A stretch of 44,903 nucleotides of DNA from an uncultured Mycoplasmatota bacterium (GCA_947649365.1 CANSRH010000015.1:1-44903); one strand, 5' to 3'; shown: positions 35,324 to 44,166, counted from the first letter of the stretch. The notes: generated from the sequence alone by a model not told the origin. Program-made: numbers and translations.

Positions 35324-36112
35324 CTAATTTTCTTCTGCTGCTGGTGCAGCGTCTTCTGTAGTTTCTTCTGTTGTAGTCTCCTCTACTTGTTCTTCTTGTA
35401 CGCTTTCCTCTACAGGAGCCTCTACCGTTTCTTCTACTGCATCTACAACAGTTTCTTCATAAGAAATGACTTCAAATTCTTTGATTTTTCCATTTCCTTT
35501 AACAGCGGTTTTAATTAAAACTAATGAATTTTTTGGTCCAGGAATATTTCCACTTACTAAAATGTAATTTTCATCACTATTTACTTCCACAATTTGTAAA
35601 TTTTGAATTGTAATAGTTTCTGCACCCATATGTCCTGGTAATTTTTTACCCTTTAAAACTCTTTTTGGTAACATTGTACCCATAGATCCAGGTCCTCTAT
35701 GATAATGAGACCCATGACCCATTGGACCACGATTTTGATTGTGTCTTTTAATAACACCTTGGAACCCTTTTCCTTTAGAAGTTCCTGTTACATCCACACA
35801 CTCACCAACTTCAAATACATCTGCTTTTAATGTTTGTCCAACAGTGTATTCTCCATCCACATTTCTTAACTCTTTTAAGAAGCGCTTAGGCATTGTTCCT
35901 GCTTTTTTAGCATGTCCGATTGCTTGTTTAGAAGCATTTTTTTCTTTTTTGTCTACTACGCCAAGTTGAATAGCACTGTATCCATCCGTTTCTACTGTTT
36001 TTACTTGCATAACAACATTAGGTGTAACTTCAACAACAGTAACAGGAATTAACTTTCCATCTTTTGTGAATACTTGAGTCATTCCGACCTTGCGTCCTAA
36101 GATTCCTTTCAT
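35324..36112 (-). CDS. rplC: Ribosomal protein L3 with acidic C-terminal tail
   Basis: L3 binds the peptidyl transferase region. The core is complete: [37 protein letters not shown], and [22 protein letters not shown]. The chain is 262 residues against about 205-215. Residues 216-262 form an added tail of V/E/T/A repeats with 16 glutamates and two aspartates, ending AAPAAEEN. The tail is in frame with no stop and no second start, so it is part of the protein. Confidence 0.95.
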   Translation of the reverse strand: MKGILGRKVGMTQVFTKDGKLIPVTVVEVTPNVVMQVKTVETDGYSAIQLGVVDKKEKNASKQAIGHAKKAGTMPKRFLKELRNVDGEYTVGQTLKADVFEVGECVDVTGTSKGKGFQGVIKRHNQNRGPMGHGSHYHRGPGSMGTMLPKRVLKGKKLPGHMGAETITIQNLQIVEVNSDENYILVSGNIPGPKNSLVLIKTAVKGNGKIKEFEVISYEETVVDAVEETVEAPVEESVQEEQVEETTTEETTEDAAPAAEEN

Positions 36113-36133
36113 ATTTTCTTTCCTTCCTTATTA

Positions 36134-36442
36134 TTATAATTTGATATCGATGTCTACTCCACTTGGAATATCTAAGTGAGTCAAAGCATCAACAATTTCT
36201 TTACTAGGTTCTAGAATATCGATAAGTCTCTTATGAGTACGACTTTCGAATTGTTCTCTTGAATCTTTGTATTTATGCACCGCTCTTAATACAGTAACTT
36301 TTTCAATTTCTGTAGGAAGAGGAATTGGTCCACTTACCTTTCCGCCTAGTCTTTTTACGGTTTCTACAATTTTACCAGCTGATAAATCCAATATTTTATT
36401 GTCATAAGCTCTCAAATTGATACGTACTTTGTTTTTTGACAT
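36134..36442 (-). CDS. rpsJ: Ribosomal protein S10
   Basis: A 102-residue small-subunit head protein, also NusE in antitermination. [21 protein letters not shown] and [29 protein letters not shown] are diagnostic. It is the first gene of the ribosomal operon, with AAAGGAG upstream and a leader of about 130 bases. Confidence 0.97.
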   Translation of the reverse strand: MSKNKVRINLRAYDNKILDLSAGKIVETVKRLGGKVSGPIPLPTEIEKVTVLRAVHKYKDSREQFESRTHKRLIDILEPSKEIVDALTHLDIPSGVDIDIKL

Positions 36443-36577
36443 ATTCTTATGTGTCTCCTTTCGCCTATATCTAGTATAGACTAGCTCCGTACAAATTCCC
36501 TAAAGCACTAGTTATTGTTTTACAACTCTACCTAGTGTATCAGCAACCTCGCACATCCAAGCTGTCATACAGATTTC
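36443..36577 (-). promoter_or_regulatory. Structured 5' leader of the S10 operon
   Basis: About 130 untranslated bases lie between the promoter and rpsJ. CACTAG (36506-36511) pairs with CTAGTG (36532-36537) and encloses a second short helix. CTAGT (36471-36475) and ACTAG (36480-36484) form a small hairpin near the ribosome binding site. Such leaders often mediate feedback by a ribosomal protein. No terminator run is seen, so control, if any, would be at translation. Confidence 0.5.
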
Positions 36578-36606
36578 ATTCTAACACTATATCCTATGAA
36601 TTGCAA
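36578..36606 (-). promoter_or_regulatory. Promoter of the S10 ribosomal operon
   Basis: On the minus strand TTGCAA (36606-36601) and TAGAAT (36583-36578) are 17 bases apart, about 135 bases before rpsJ. No other promoter as good is seen between here and rplQ. Confidence 0.8.
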
Positions 36607-36639
36607 GAAAAAAATTACACAAAAACCCATAAAATCGAC

Positions 36640-36666
36640 AAAAAAAAAGAAGTAAACATTACTTCT
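36640..36666 (-). terminator. Terminator of the pilin-like region
   Basis: AGAAGTAA (36648-36655) pairs perfectly with TTACTTCT (36659-36666) around ACA, followed on the minus strand by a long T run. The stem contains the stop codon of the last partner gene and isolates this unit from the S10 promoter. Confidence 0.85.
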
Positions 36667-37117
36667 CACAAAGATAATCCATAGATTTAAGATATTCAAT
36701 ATAAGCATTTATATCTTTTTCAAGATCAGATAAATAAACATAATCCCATGATACAGTATGTGTTAATGCCACGTGATCTTTAGTTACAACATTAGGAACA
36801 TTCTGTTTGGCAAACGTTTCAAAAAGATTCGAGTTTTCAAAATGCTCTTGATCCATAAAATAAAGAACTATTTTTCTTTCACCCTCCAAAACTTTCTTGT
36901 CTTTCAAAGAATAAACAAATTGATATTGCTCTTCAAAAGACTCCACTCCATTGCTTTGCTTTTCTTTTTTACAAAAATAAGAAATGTTTTTATCCTCTGG
37001 TAGAGAACTTTTTTTGTTCTTATCCAAAAAGAAAGAAAGAAAACAAATTGCAAGAACAATAAAAAGGATTAGACCAAAAACACAAAGAATATACTTTCGA
37101 TTGTTATTTTTTTTCAT
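36659..37117 (-). CDS. Membrane-anchored partner protein of prepilin-like gene A
   Basis: A 152-residue protein of unknown function: short basic start, one membrane helix (about 9-31), then an extracellular part of about 120 residues. It begins ten bases after the prepilin-like gene stops, its ribosome binding site overlapping that stop. It resembles the protein at 38766, which holds the same position after the other prepilin: a cysteine near the start of the outer domain, a FVYSLKD/FRFIDN strand, and the ending (A/G)YI(E/D)YL...Y.CEK. The two extracellular cysteines may pair. A pilin accessory role is suggested by context only. Confidence 0.7.
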   Translation of the reverse strand: MKKNNNRKYILCVFGLILFIVLAICFLSFFLDKNKKSSLPEDKNISYFCKKEKQSNGVESFEEQYQFVYSLKDKKVLEGERKIVLYFMDQEHFENSNLFETFAKQNVPNVVTKDHVALTHTVSWDYVYLSDLEKDINAYIEYLKSMDYLCEK

Positions 37118-37126
37118 ACTTTTCTC

Positions 37127-38671
37127 CTATCCACAAGAAACACATAATTCATGTCCAGCATCAATACCAGGTCCTCCTGTTCCACCGCACCATACCAAGG
37201 TAGGATTATCACATCCTCCGCCACTATCTCCAGAGCCCCCTCCGTCACCACCACTAGGTGGCTTTGGACAAGAATGTGTATTACAACTACTGGTCTGGGT
37301 AGAACTTGAACATAGAAAACCACTACCAAAAGTACTATAGTAATAAATAGAACGAGACTGATGTCCTCCACCACAAGAAGCGCTACAGCCACTCCAACCA
37401 CCATAGGAAGGACTTGTTGCTGTACATTTATCAACATATACATTGATTACTCTGTCGCTACATTCTCCTGTTTCATTACAAATCTTACTACAATCTGTAG
37501 TATTTCCCGCTTGGTCACTTATCACATAATTAAAAATATCCGTTTTTGTATTGGTTGAGTAGGTTTTACTAATGCTTCCCTGTCCTTCTTCTAAAACACA
37601 ACCACTACCTCCTTCGTCAGAACATCCTAATGAAATGGTTCGATTAGAAGTGGTCCAAGAAGTAGATTCCCCACTGAATACACAAGTAGGTGGTACGTTA
37701 TCTATTTTTTCTACTGTAAACGTTTTGGTACTAACATCTTCACTCACATTTCCAGCACGATCTTTTACACAAATATAATATGTACCTTCTTCCGAAATGG
37801 CTTGTTGAAAAATATTGTCTTCCTCTTCTATATAATTTGCATGAACACAATCATTATTCTTTCCTATAGAATAACCATAAATCCCTGATCCATTTCCATC
37901 GGTTGCTTTAATAGTTACATTTTTACGATTGGCCCATTCGTGTTCTTTTTCAATTGAAATTTCACTATCATAAATTATAGGCCTTTGCTTATCTATTTTT
38001 ACTTCCTTAGAAGCTTGATAAATGGTTCCATTTCTTAATCGCATCTCTACAAAATAAGTAGAATGAATAATTTGTTCGGCTTCTACTTTATAACCATACG
38101 CATTGGTTTGAATTTCATCTACATTGGATCTCCATTTAATACCTATGACTTCATTTTTATCGATTTTTGGATCAGTAATCACTGCCTCTAAATAAACATT
38201 GGTTCTTACCCAAGCCGATTCTTCTATTTCCTCTCCTTTTTCTTCATTTTCATTCATCGAAAAAGCTTTCAATTCCAAAAACATATTCTCATTTTTTAAG
38301 CCTTCAAAATCACAGATTTCTTTTTCTTTGTCATCTACATAATTCCCATAAAGGTCATTTACTTCCTTGGTGATATAAACGACTTTACAATTCATATACT
38401 CTCCATTAATAGGATTGATAACATGTCCCTCTTCATCATCTGCTAAGAGAAGTCCTTCTTTTACTAATTGATCCACATTCGTATGCAAATTACCAGTCTT
38501 ATTTGCATATTCCACTGCTTTTGTTTCAATATAACTTACTTTATTATCAAAAGAAGTTTGTTTCATTTTCTGTCTCACGAAACGATACCCGTTAGTTGCT
38601 AGCAGTGCTATCACCATAAGTATTACGATTACTCCCATGAGTTCCACTAAAGAAAATCCTTTTTTATTCAT
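37127..38671 (-). CDS. Prepilin-like protein A with Ig-like parts and TSP1-like repeat
   Basis: A 514-residue protein with a classical type IV prepilin N-terminus: NKKG|FSLVE (cleavage after G5, F+1, E+5) and a long hydrophobic helix (about 7-25). The pilin head reads KVSYIETKAVEYA, NVDQLVKEGLL and INGEYMNCKVVYI. Then come beta-sandwich parts (about 150-410), including TDGNGSGIYGYSIG and GTYYICVKDRAGNVSED. Residues 423-468 resemble a thrombospondin type-1 repeat: W426-SGC-SASC433-GGG...R440, with C454, C463 and C468-P, and C416 just before. A Gly-rich tail with further cysteines ends the protein. It is far longer than normal pilins (150-200) and has its own promoter. No assembly ATPase, platform or peptidase is in the window. 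Confidence 0.8.
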   Translation of the reverse strand: MNKKGFSLVELMGVIVILMVIALLATNGYRFVRQKMKQTSFDNKVSYIETKAVEYANKTGNLHTNVDQLVKEGLLLADDEEGHVINPINGEYMNCKVVYITKEVNDLYGNYVDDKEKEICDFEGLKNENMFLELKAFSMNENEEKGEEIEESAWVRTNVYLEAVITDPKIDKNEVIGIKWRSNVDEIQTNAYGYKVEAEQIIHSTYFVEMRLRNGTIYQASKEVKIDKQRPIIYDSEISIEKEHEWANRKNVTIKATDGNGSGIYGYSIGKNNDCVHANYIEEEDNIFQQAISEEGTYYICVKDRAGNVSEDVSTKTFTVEKIDNVPPTCVFSGESTSWTTSNRTISLGCSDEGGSGCVLEEGQGSISKTYSTNTKTDIFNYVISDQAGNTTDCSKICNETGECSDRVINVYVDKCTATSPSYGGWSGCSASCGGGHQSRSIYYYSTFGSGFLCSSSTQTSSCNTHSCPKPPSGGDGGGSGDSGGGCDNPTLVWCGGTGGPGIDAGHELCVSCG

Positions 38672-38697
38672 TGCTTAGCACCTCTATTTTCATTTAA

Positions 38698-38726
38698 ATT
38701 ATATCTTACACACAAAAAAAACACAA
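38698..38726 (-). promoter_or_regulatory. Promoter of prepilin-like gene A
   Basis: On the minus strand TTGTGT (38726-38721) and TATAAT (38703-38698) are 17 bases apart, about 30 bases before the start codon. The stretch that follows (A-rich, then AATAGAGGTG) resembles that before prepilin-like gene B. Confidence 0.65.
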
Positions 38727-38765
38727 GAAAAAAAAACAATAGATAAATTTATAAAAATAAAGAAA

Positions 38766-39479
38766 TCAATTGCTTTTTTCACAGGAATAGCCATAAGTAT
38801 TCTCTAAATAATCTATATATCCATCAATTGTTTTTACAGTATTAGGAACAGGATAAACCGTTTTAAAATAAAACTGTTGAATCAAATTTTCTTCATCGAC
38901 TTGAATTTGTTCTGCAAAATCACTATCTGCCTCCACCTCTAAAACAAAATCATCATAGGCTTCTCTACTAAAAAATTTAAACTCTCGATAAACAGCATCC
39001 TCTTTTACAATGTTATCAATAAAACGAAAGGTATAATAATGAGTTTCTTGATAAGAAGAAGTACTATCTTTCATAACACTACAACGATAAGCAAATTCTT
39101 CCGGTTTGCTTTCTTTTACATTGTATAATAAAACCGATAACGAAGAAATAGAAGAAATATGCTTCTCATTTGGAAAATCCACTCTATTTTCACCTGTTTG
39201 CAAAGTAAAAGGAAACGCAAAATGAAAAACAATCGTATTTCCATCTTTTATCAAAATTTGTTCCACCTGTATCGGCTCATCAAGTTTATTAAAAAATACA
39301 AAATGAAGAAAATCAGAGTCAATACTATAGTCAACATCGTAGCTTTCTTTGGAAATCAATCCGTTTTGTTCTTGGAAATTCATTTCATCTTTTTTAGAAA
39401 AAACAAAATACAAAACCACAAAAACAAGTAAAAGAAAAATACAAAACCCACCTACAATTAAAACTTTTTTATTTTTCAC
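38766..39479 (-). CDS. Membrane-anchored partner protein of prepilin-like gene B
   Basis: A 237-residue protein of unknown function: basic start, one membrane helix (about 5-25), and an extracellular beta-rich part ending DGYIDYLENTYGYSCEKSN. It shares this ending, a conserved cysteine and the position directly after a prepilin gene with the protein at 36659, but has an extra N-terminal domain of about 90 residues. The GTG at 39479 is preferred: AAAGGGAG lies upstream and the chain begins MKNKKVL; upstream in-frame codons run into the prepilin-B stop. Confidence 0.65.
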   Translation of the reverse strand: MKNKKVLIVGGFCIFLLLVFVVLYFVFSKKDEMNFQEQNGLISKESYDVDYSIDSDFLHFVFFNKLDEPIQVEQILIKDGNTIVFHFAFPFTLQTGENRVDFPNEKHISSISSLSVLLYNVKESKPEEFAYRCSVMKDSTSSYQETHYYTFRFIDNIVKEDAVYREFKFFSREAYDDFVLEVEADSDFAEQIQVDEENLIQQFYFKTVYPVPNTVKTIDGYIDYLENTYGYSCEKSN

Positions 39480-39496
39480 TTTATTTTTTTCTCCCT

Positions 39497-40948
39497 TTAA
39501 TAATAACAAGTACTTCCTTTAAGATTACCACCAGATGGACAAGTGTAATAAGAACAATCCACTTCTACATCCCTACACCCTTCACAACTAGTCACCCATT
39601 TACAATCCCCATGTTCCCATTTACAGCAACAATTGGTACAAGCTACATCAGAACAGACTCCCACACACCAAGATTCACAATCTTGAACTTGTTTACAACT
39701 ATCACAAACTCTCTCTGTTCGAGAACAATAATGATAAGTAGCAGGATAACTATGCTTTACAGTAAAATTTACTTCCTTGGATAAACCATTGTTTCCAGTA
39801 ACAATACAATTAACATCATAAATTCCTGTTTTTTTACTAATGGTTGGATTACAACTAATAATTCCTTCTCCAGACGTACTCCACACAACTTCCAAATTTG
39901 CTTTCATTTCATAATCCTCTGTCCCTAATGTTAATGGATTTTTTTTAACAGTAACAATAGGGGCCTCTTTATCGATTGTTTCTATAGTAACCGACTTACT
40001 ACTAACATCTTCACTCACATTTCCAGCATGATCTTTTACACAAATATAGTAGGTTCCATTCTCTAAAACCGAATAAGTAAAAACATTCTCTTCATGAAAC
40101 GTATAATTTGCGTGAACGCAATCGTTACTCACCCCGATAGAATAACCGTAAATCCCTGATCCATTTCCATCGGATGCTTTCACTAATATTTCTTTTTCTG
40201 TAGACCATTCTTCTTTTTTATCCACCAAAACTTCATTATCATAAATCATAGGACGTTGCTTATCTATTTTTACCATTTTTTGTGTTTGATAAACTGTCCC
40301 ATCTTTCATGTAAATTTCTAAAGAGTACATAGAATTGACAATTTGTTCTGCAGATACCAAAAATTTATTTTTATCTAAAAAATCGTTATGAATATCTCGT
40401 TCTTCTTTTCCAACATTGGAAAACCATATTAATTTCACTATATTTTCAGAATCAATTACTTCTCCAAGTTCTGCCACCAAAAAGACATTGGTTCTCACCC
40501 ATTCATCTTCAATATTTATATTGGTTATTTCATTGTTATCATCTGCTTGATAAGCTTTTAATTCTACATAAGTATTTGAACCAACAATATGATTAGGATC
40601 ACATTCTTCTTCCTCTGTATAATGACCATAAGAATTCCCATTTTCATCAGAAATATAAACCAAATGACAATTCATAGACTCTCCATTTATAGGATTAATA
40701 ACACGACCCTCTTCATCATCCGCTACTAATAAGCCTTCTTTCACCAATTGATCCACATTCATAGTTAGTCTACCTGTAGCTTCTGCATATTCAACCGCTT
40801 TTGTTTCGATATAACTTACTTTATTCTCATAATTTGTTTTTTGTATCCTTGCATGAATCAAACGATATCCACTCGTTGCTAACAAAGTGATAACAACCAA
40901 TATGGTTATAACAGCAATCAATTCCACCAAAGAAAATCCTTTTTTCAC
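39497..40948 (-). CDS. Prepilin-like protein B with cysteine-rich tail
   Basis: A 483-residue prepilin-like protein starting with GTG (AGAGGCG upstream): MKKG|FSLVE, hydrophobic helix, then the same head blocks as protein A (KVSYIETKAVEYA, NVDQLVKEGLL, VINPINGESMNC) and Ig-like part (KIDKQRPMIYD, DGNGSGIYGYSIG, GTYYICVKDHAGNVSED). After a further beta domain (about 325-400), residues 408-481 contain 16 cysteines in 74 residues, including a CCC, with no match to a domain I can name. The first 325 residues align end to end with protein A, while the C-termini differ completely. Confidence 0.78.
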   Translation of the reverse strand: MKKGFSLVELIAVITILVVITLLATSGYRLIHARIQKTNYENKVSYIETKAVEYAEATGRLTMNVDQLVKEGLLVADDEEGRVINPINGESMNCHLVYISDENGNSYGHYTEEEECDPNHIVGSNTYVELKAYQADDNNEITNINIEDEWVRTNVFLVAELGEVIDSENIVKLIWFSNVGKEERDIHNDFLDKNKFLVSAEQIVNSMYSLEIYMKDGTVYQTQKMVKIDKQRPMIYDNEVLVDKKEEWSTEKEILVKASDGNGSGIYGYSIGVSNDCVHANYTFHEENVFTYSVLENGTYYICVKDHAGNVSEDVSSKSVTIETIDKEAPIVTVKKNPLTLGTEDYEMKANLEVVWSTSGEGIISCNPTISKKTGIYDVNCIVTGNNGLSKEVNFTVKHSYPATYHYCSRTERVCDSCKQVQDCESWCVGVCSDVACTNCCCKWEHGDCKWVTSCEGCRDVEVDCSYYTCPSGGNLKGSTCYY

Positions 40949-40991
40949 TCAAAAACGCCTCTATTCTTATAGAGATTATATCGTAATTTTT

Positions 40992-41017
40992 AAAAAAAAG
41001 AAAGCATTTCTACTTTC
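40992..41017 (-). terminator. Weak terminator after the cadherin-like gene
   Basis: On the minus strand GAAAG (41017-41013) and CTTTC (41004-41000) can pair around an 8-base loop, followed by eight T, overlapping the stop codon. TATAAT at 40980-40975 just downstream may start the prepilin-B transcript. Confidence 0.4.
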
Positions 41018-42395
41018 CATTATTTTTTTTACTTACCATTTTTTTAACAATTTTAGATAAAATGATTCCTAAAAAACCACCTAAAAACAAAGTGAGAAGC
41101 AAAAGCCAAGAAAAACGAGAGACTGTTACTTTTTTATTTACTATGGGCAAAATCAAAGTATTTTCCTCTTGAGGAGTCTCAGTATAATAGTGTTCCTCTT
41201 GATTCGATTCATCTAAAGGATTTTCACTCTCCTGATTCTTATTATCATCTATCGAAATATTAGAACCATTATTTACCGTATTTTTATCAATGGGAGAAGT
41301 AGAACCATTAGAGGAATTTCCAGAATTAGAAGGAGCATTGGTCGTCGTATCAGAATGGTTTTCGTTCTTTGTATCTTCTGTTGGATTATTCTCTTTTCCT
41401 TCATACAAAATTCGAAATGAATACGTTTTCGTACTAACACCATCCGAAGCAGTAATAGTCAATTTGCACTTATTGGTATCAGGAGTAATTTTACAAACAT
41501 CACTCGAAAATTTTTGTCCATTGCTATTCATAACAAAAGAAAAAGAAATTTGAGTTACACCCTTAGATACTTTTACATCGTATTCTGTTTTAGAAGATGA
41601 AAAAGGAGTAGTCAATGTACCATTATGTACCTGTAAATCTCTTATACTTGCATCACTCGATAAGTGCCACCCATCTCCTGAACTCCCTTTCCTTACCACA
41701 GTAACAGAGTATGTTTTTGTATTTCCTGCTTCCGCTTGTACAACAATTTTACAAGTAGTTAATCCAACTTTTAGTGCACAATTCATACCGCTAATCACTT
41801 TCGCTTTGTTATGATTAGGAATAGCAGAAAAAGAAACTGCACTCACTGAATTTTCTACAGTCGCACTATAAATCTCCAAAGAAGAGGAAAAAGTAGGAGA
41901 TAATGTGCCATTACTAATAGATAAAGATTTCAAGGAAGCATCTTTACTTTTTCCACATACAGATTGAAATACACTTTCACTAACTACATTTCCTCTATCT
42001 CCAAAATAAGTTCCATATATATCTTTTGTACATTGAAGTGTTCTATAATCTACATCTTGAATACGATACTCGCTATTCCCCGTCATACTAACATAAATAG
42101 TCGCAATCGTATAATTCCCTGTACTTATTCCATTATGATAAAAATAAAAACGATGGTCAGTTCCAGTTTTACTCATCCAACCATTAGCCAATTCAATAGA
42201 AGAAATCGTACCATTGGTGATAGCAATATTCCCTGAAATATGATTTAATTCCATGTCCTGTACAGTCAAAGTAAATTTATAACTTGTATTAGATACCTTC
42301 TCAGGTTTATTAAATTGTATACTTCCTGCCTCTACAACACAGGGTAAAACAAACAACAATGTCCATAAAAACAAAATTCTTTTTATTACTTTCAT
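41010..42395 (-). CDS. Secreted cadherin-like beta-sandwich protein with C-terminal anchor
   Basis: A 461-residue exported protein. A signal peptide (MKVIKRILFLWTLLFVLPCVVEA, cleavage near 23) is followed by a cohesin-like beta domain (about 24-145). Two related domains of about 85 residues begin DASLKSLSISNGTLSPTFSSS (153) and DASIRDLQVHNGTLTTPFSSS (248), typical of cadherin-like beta-sandwich domains (PF12733). After an Asn/Ser/Thr/Glu-rich linker (about 333-415) a membrane helix (428-448) and a basic tail anchor it. The ATG at 42395 is chosen for AAAGGA upstream and the signal peptide; an earlier in-frame ATG lacks both. It lies just upstream of the two prepilin cassettes. Confidence 0.78.
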   Translation of the reverse strand: MKVIKRILFLWTLLFVLPCVVEAGSIQFNKPEKVSNTSYKFTLTVQDMELNHISGNIAITNGTISSIELANGWMSKTGTDHRFYFYHNGISTGNYTIATIYVSMTGNSEYRIQDVDYRTLQCTKDIYGTYFGDRGNVVSESVFQSVCGKSKDASLKSLSISNGTLSPTFSSSLEIYSATVENSVSAVSFSAIPNHNKAKVISGMNCALKVGLTTCKIVVQAEAGNTKTYSVTVVRKGSSGDGWHLSSDASIRDLQVHNGTLTTPFSSSKTEYDVKVSKGVTQISFSFVMNSNGQKFSSDVCKITPDTNKCKLTITASDGVSTKTYSFRILYEGKENNPTEDTKNENHSDTTTNAPSNSGNSSNGSTSPIDKNTVNNGSNISIDDNKNQESENPLDESNQEEHYYTETPQEENTLILPIVNKKVTVSRFSWLLLLTLFLGGFLGIILSKIVKKMVSKKNNGK

Positions 42396-42486
42396 AAGAA
42401 AAATCCTTTCTTCCTCCAAAACCCACGTTTCTATAAATATTATAAACGAAATAGCATAGAATTGCCACTGCAAATTATTCCCAAAA

Positions 42487-43998
42487 TCAATTTTTAGACT
42501 TTACAAATAAACTTTCCGTATCTTTCATCTCTTTTGGCTTAGCAATGTCCATATATTCTAAAATAGTCGGAGCAATTTGAGTCAAATCCCCTTCTTTTTT
42601 TAACTCCACATTAGAATCAACAAGTACAAAAGGAACTTTTGCTAAACTATGAGTAGTAACAATATGTTTTTGATGATCAAGCATCGTATCAATATTTCCA
42701 TGATCTGCTGTAACAATTACTTTATAAAAATTATTCTCTGCTTCTTCTAACAATTTTCCTAAACAAACATCCACGGTCATTACAGCTTTCACAGCCGCTT
42801 CGTAATTGCCCGTATGCCCAACCATATCTGGATTTGCAAAATTCACCAAAATAAAATCAATATCCTTCTCCATACAAGCGACTGCTTTTTTAGTTACTTC
42901 CACCGCACTCATTCGAGGATCCAAATCATAAGTCTTCACTTTTAAGGAAGGAACCAAAATTTTAGCACAATTCTCAAGAGAACCATTGTACTCTCCATCA
43001 AAGAAATAAGTAACGTGAGCATATTTCTCCGTTTCTGCAATACGAGCTTGTGTAAGACCCAATTTTGACAAATAAACCCCTAAAGGATTTTCGATTTTTT
43101 CTTCCTCCAAAAAACAATGAGTAGGTATTTTTTTATCAATAGGAACAAAAGTATAAATAGCCAAATCCGAATAAGGAACAATAGGATAGCCACTATAGGC
43201 TTGGTTGGTAAAAGCTTCCATAATTTGTTTCGCGCGATCCGTTCGCCAGTTCATCCATACAATTGTATCTCCATCATGAATAATACCTTTTTTATCTAAA
43301 AGAATAGGTTGTAAAAACTCATCTGTAATTTTTTTCTTATAAAAAAGAGCTAGAGTTTCTTTTAAATTGGTTGTAGCAACTCCAACACCACGTGTAACCA
43401 AATCATAATACATTTTCGTACGGTCCAACTTATTATCTCGATCCATTGCATAGTATCTACCACAAATAGTAGCAATACTTCCTACTCCTGTTTTTTCTAT
43501 CTTTTTTTCAAGCAATCGTATATATTTATATGCTTCCATAGTTTTTGTATCTCTACCATCTGTAATCAAATGAAAATAAATAGTATCGACTCCAGCATGC
43601 ACCAAACAATCATACATCTTAAAAAAATGATTCAAATCAGAATGAACAAGCCCATCACTAAAAAGACCCATAATATGAACAGAAGATCCTTTCGTTTTTA
43701 CACGCTCCACAAGCTGTTGATAGTTACAATCGTCTTCCATTGTTTCTAAATATTCATTTATTTTATAAATACTTTGCTTTAATTTTCTTCCTGCACCTAT
43801 TGTCATATGTCCTACTTCACTATTACCAAATTGTCCAGCCATAAGACCTATAGGTTCCTCACTTGCCCATAACAAGGAATGAGGATATTTATTCCATAAT
43901 CGAAGAAAATTTTTAGGATCCGCTTCCCAAATAGCATTGCCTTGCTTTTCTTCACGATAACCGAATCCATCCAAGATGATTGTTAACACTTTTTTCAT
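42487..43998 (-). CDS. gpmI: 2,3-bisphosphoglycerate-independent phosphoglycerate mutase
   Basis: A 503-residue manganese-dependent glycolytic enzyme of the alkaline phosphatase superfamily that interconverts 3- and 2-phosphoglycerate. D10 in ILDGFG and the phosphorylated S60 in GQFGNSEVGHMTIGAG are present, as are WMNWRTDRA, VNFANPDMVGHTG and VTADHGN with their metal ligands. The ATG at 43998 is chosen because GGTGAT lies just before it; three earlier in-frame starts overlap that site. Promoter at 44019-44047. Confidence 0.96.
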   Translation of the reverse strand: MKKVLTIILDGFGYREEKQGNAIWEADPKNFLRLWNKYPHSLLWASEEPIGLMAGQFGNSEVGHMTIGAGRKLKQSIYKINEYLETMEDDCNYQQLVERVKTKGSSVHIMGLFSDGLVHSDLNHFFKMYDCLVHAGVDTIYFHLITDGRDTKTMEAYKYIRLLEKKIEKTGVGSIATICGRYYAMDRDNKLDRTKMYYDLVTRGVGVATTNLKETLALFYKKKITDEFLQPILLDKKGIIHDGDTIVWMNWRTDRAKQIMEAFTNQAYSGYPIVPYSDLAIYTFVPIDKKIPTHCFLEEEKIENPLGVYLSKLGLTQARIAETEKYAHVTYFFDGEYNGSLENCAKILVPSLKVKTYDLDPRMSAVEVTKKAVACMEKDIDFILVNFANPDMVGHTGNYEAAVKAVMTVDVCLGKLLEEAENNFYKVIVTADHGNIDTMLDHQKHIVTTHSLAKVPFVLVDSNVELKKEGDLTQIAPTILEYMDIAKPKEMKDTESLFVKSKN

Positions 43999-44018
43999 AT
44001 GCATCACCATTGAAGTAA

Positions 44019-44047
44019 ATTATACTCTTAAAATAATAAAAACTCAA
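44019..44047 (-). promoter_or_regulatory. Promoter of gpmI
   Basis: On the minus strand TTGAGT (44047-44042) and TATAAT (44024-44019) are 17 bases apart, about 20 bases before the start codon. Confidence 0.7.
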
Positions 44048-44166
44048 ATTTCTGTTCGAATAGACATTTTTTTATACTAAAATTAATAACTTTTGAGTTA
44101 ATTTAAATATAATTTACTACCAAATAAAAAGTAAAAACAAGAGTGATAACAATGGAATACAAAAAG

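Noticed and set aside
44040-44098. AACTCAAA and TTTGAGTT as a terminator hairpin of the DUF6273 gene
   Set aside because: The loop would be over 40 bases and one arm is the gpmI -35 region. Pairing by chance in AT-rich DNA is as likely.
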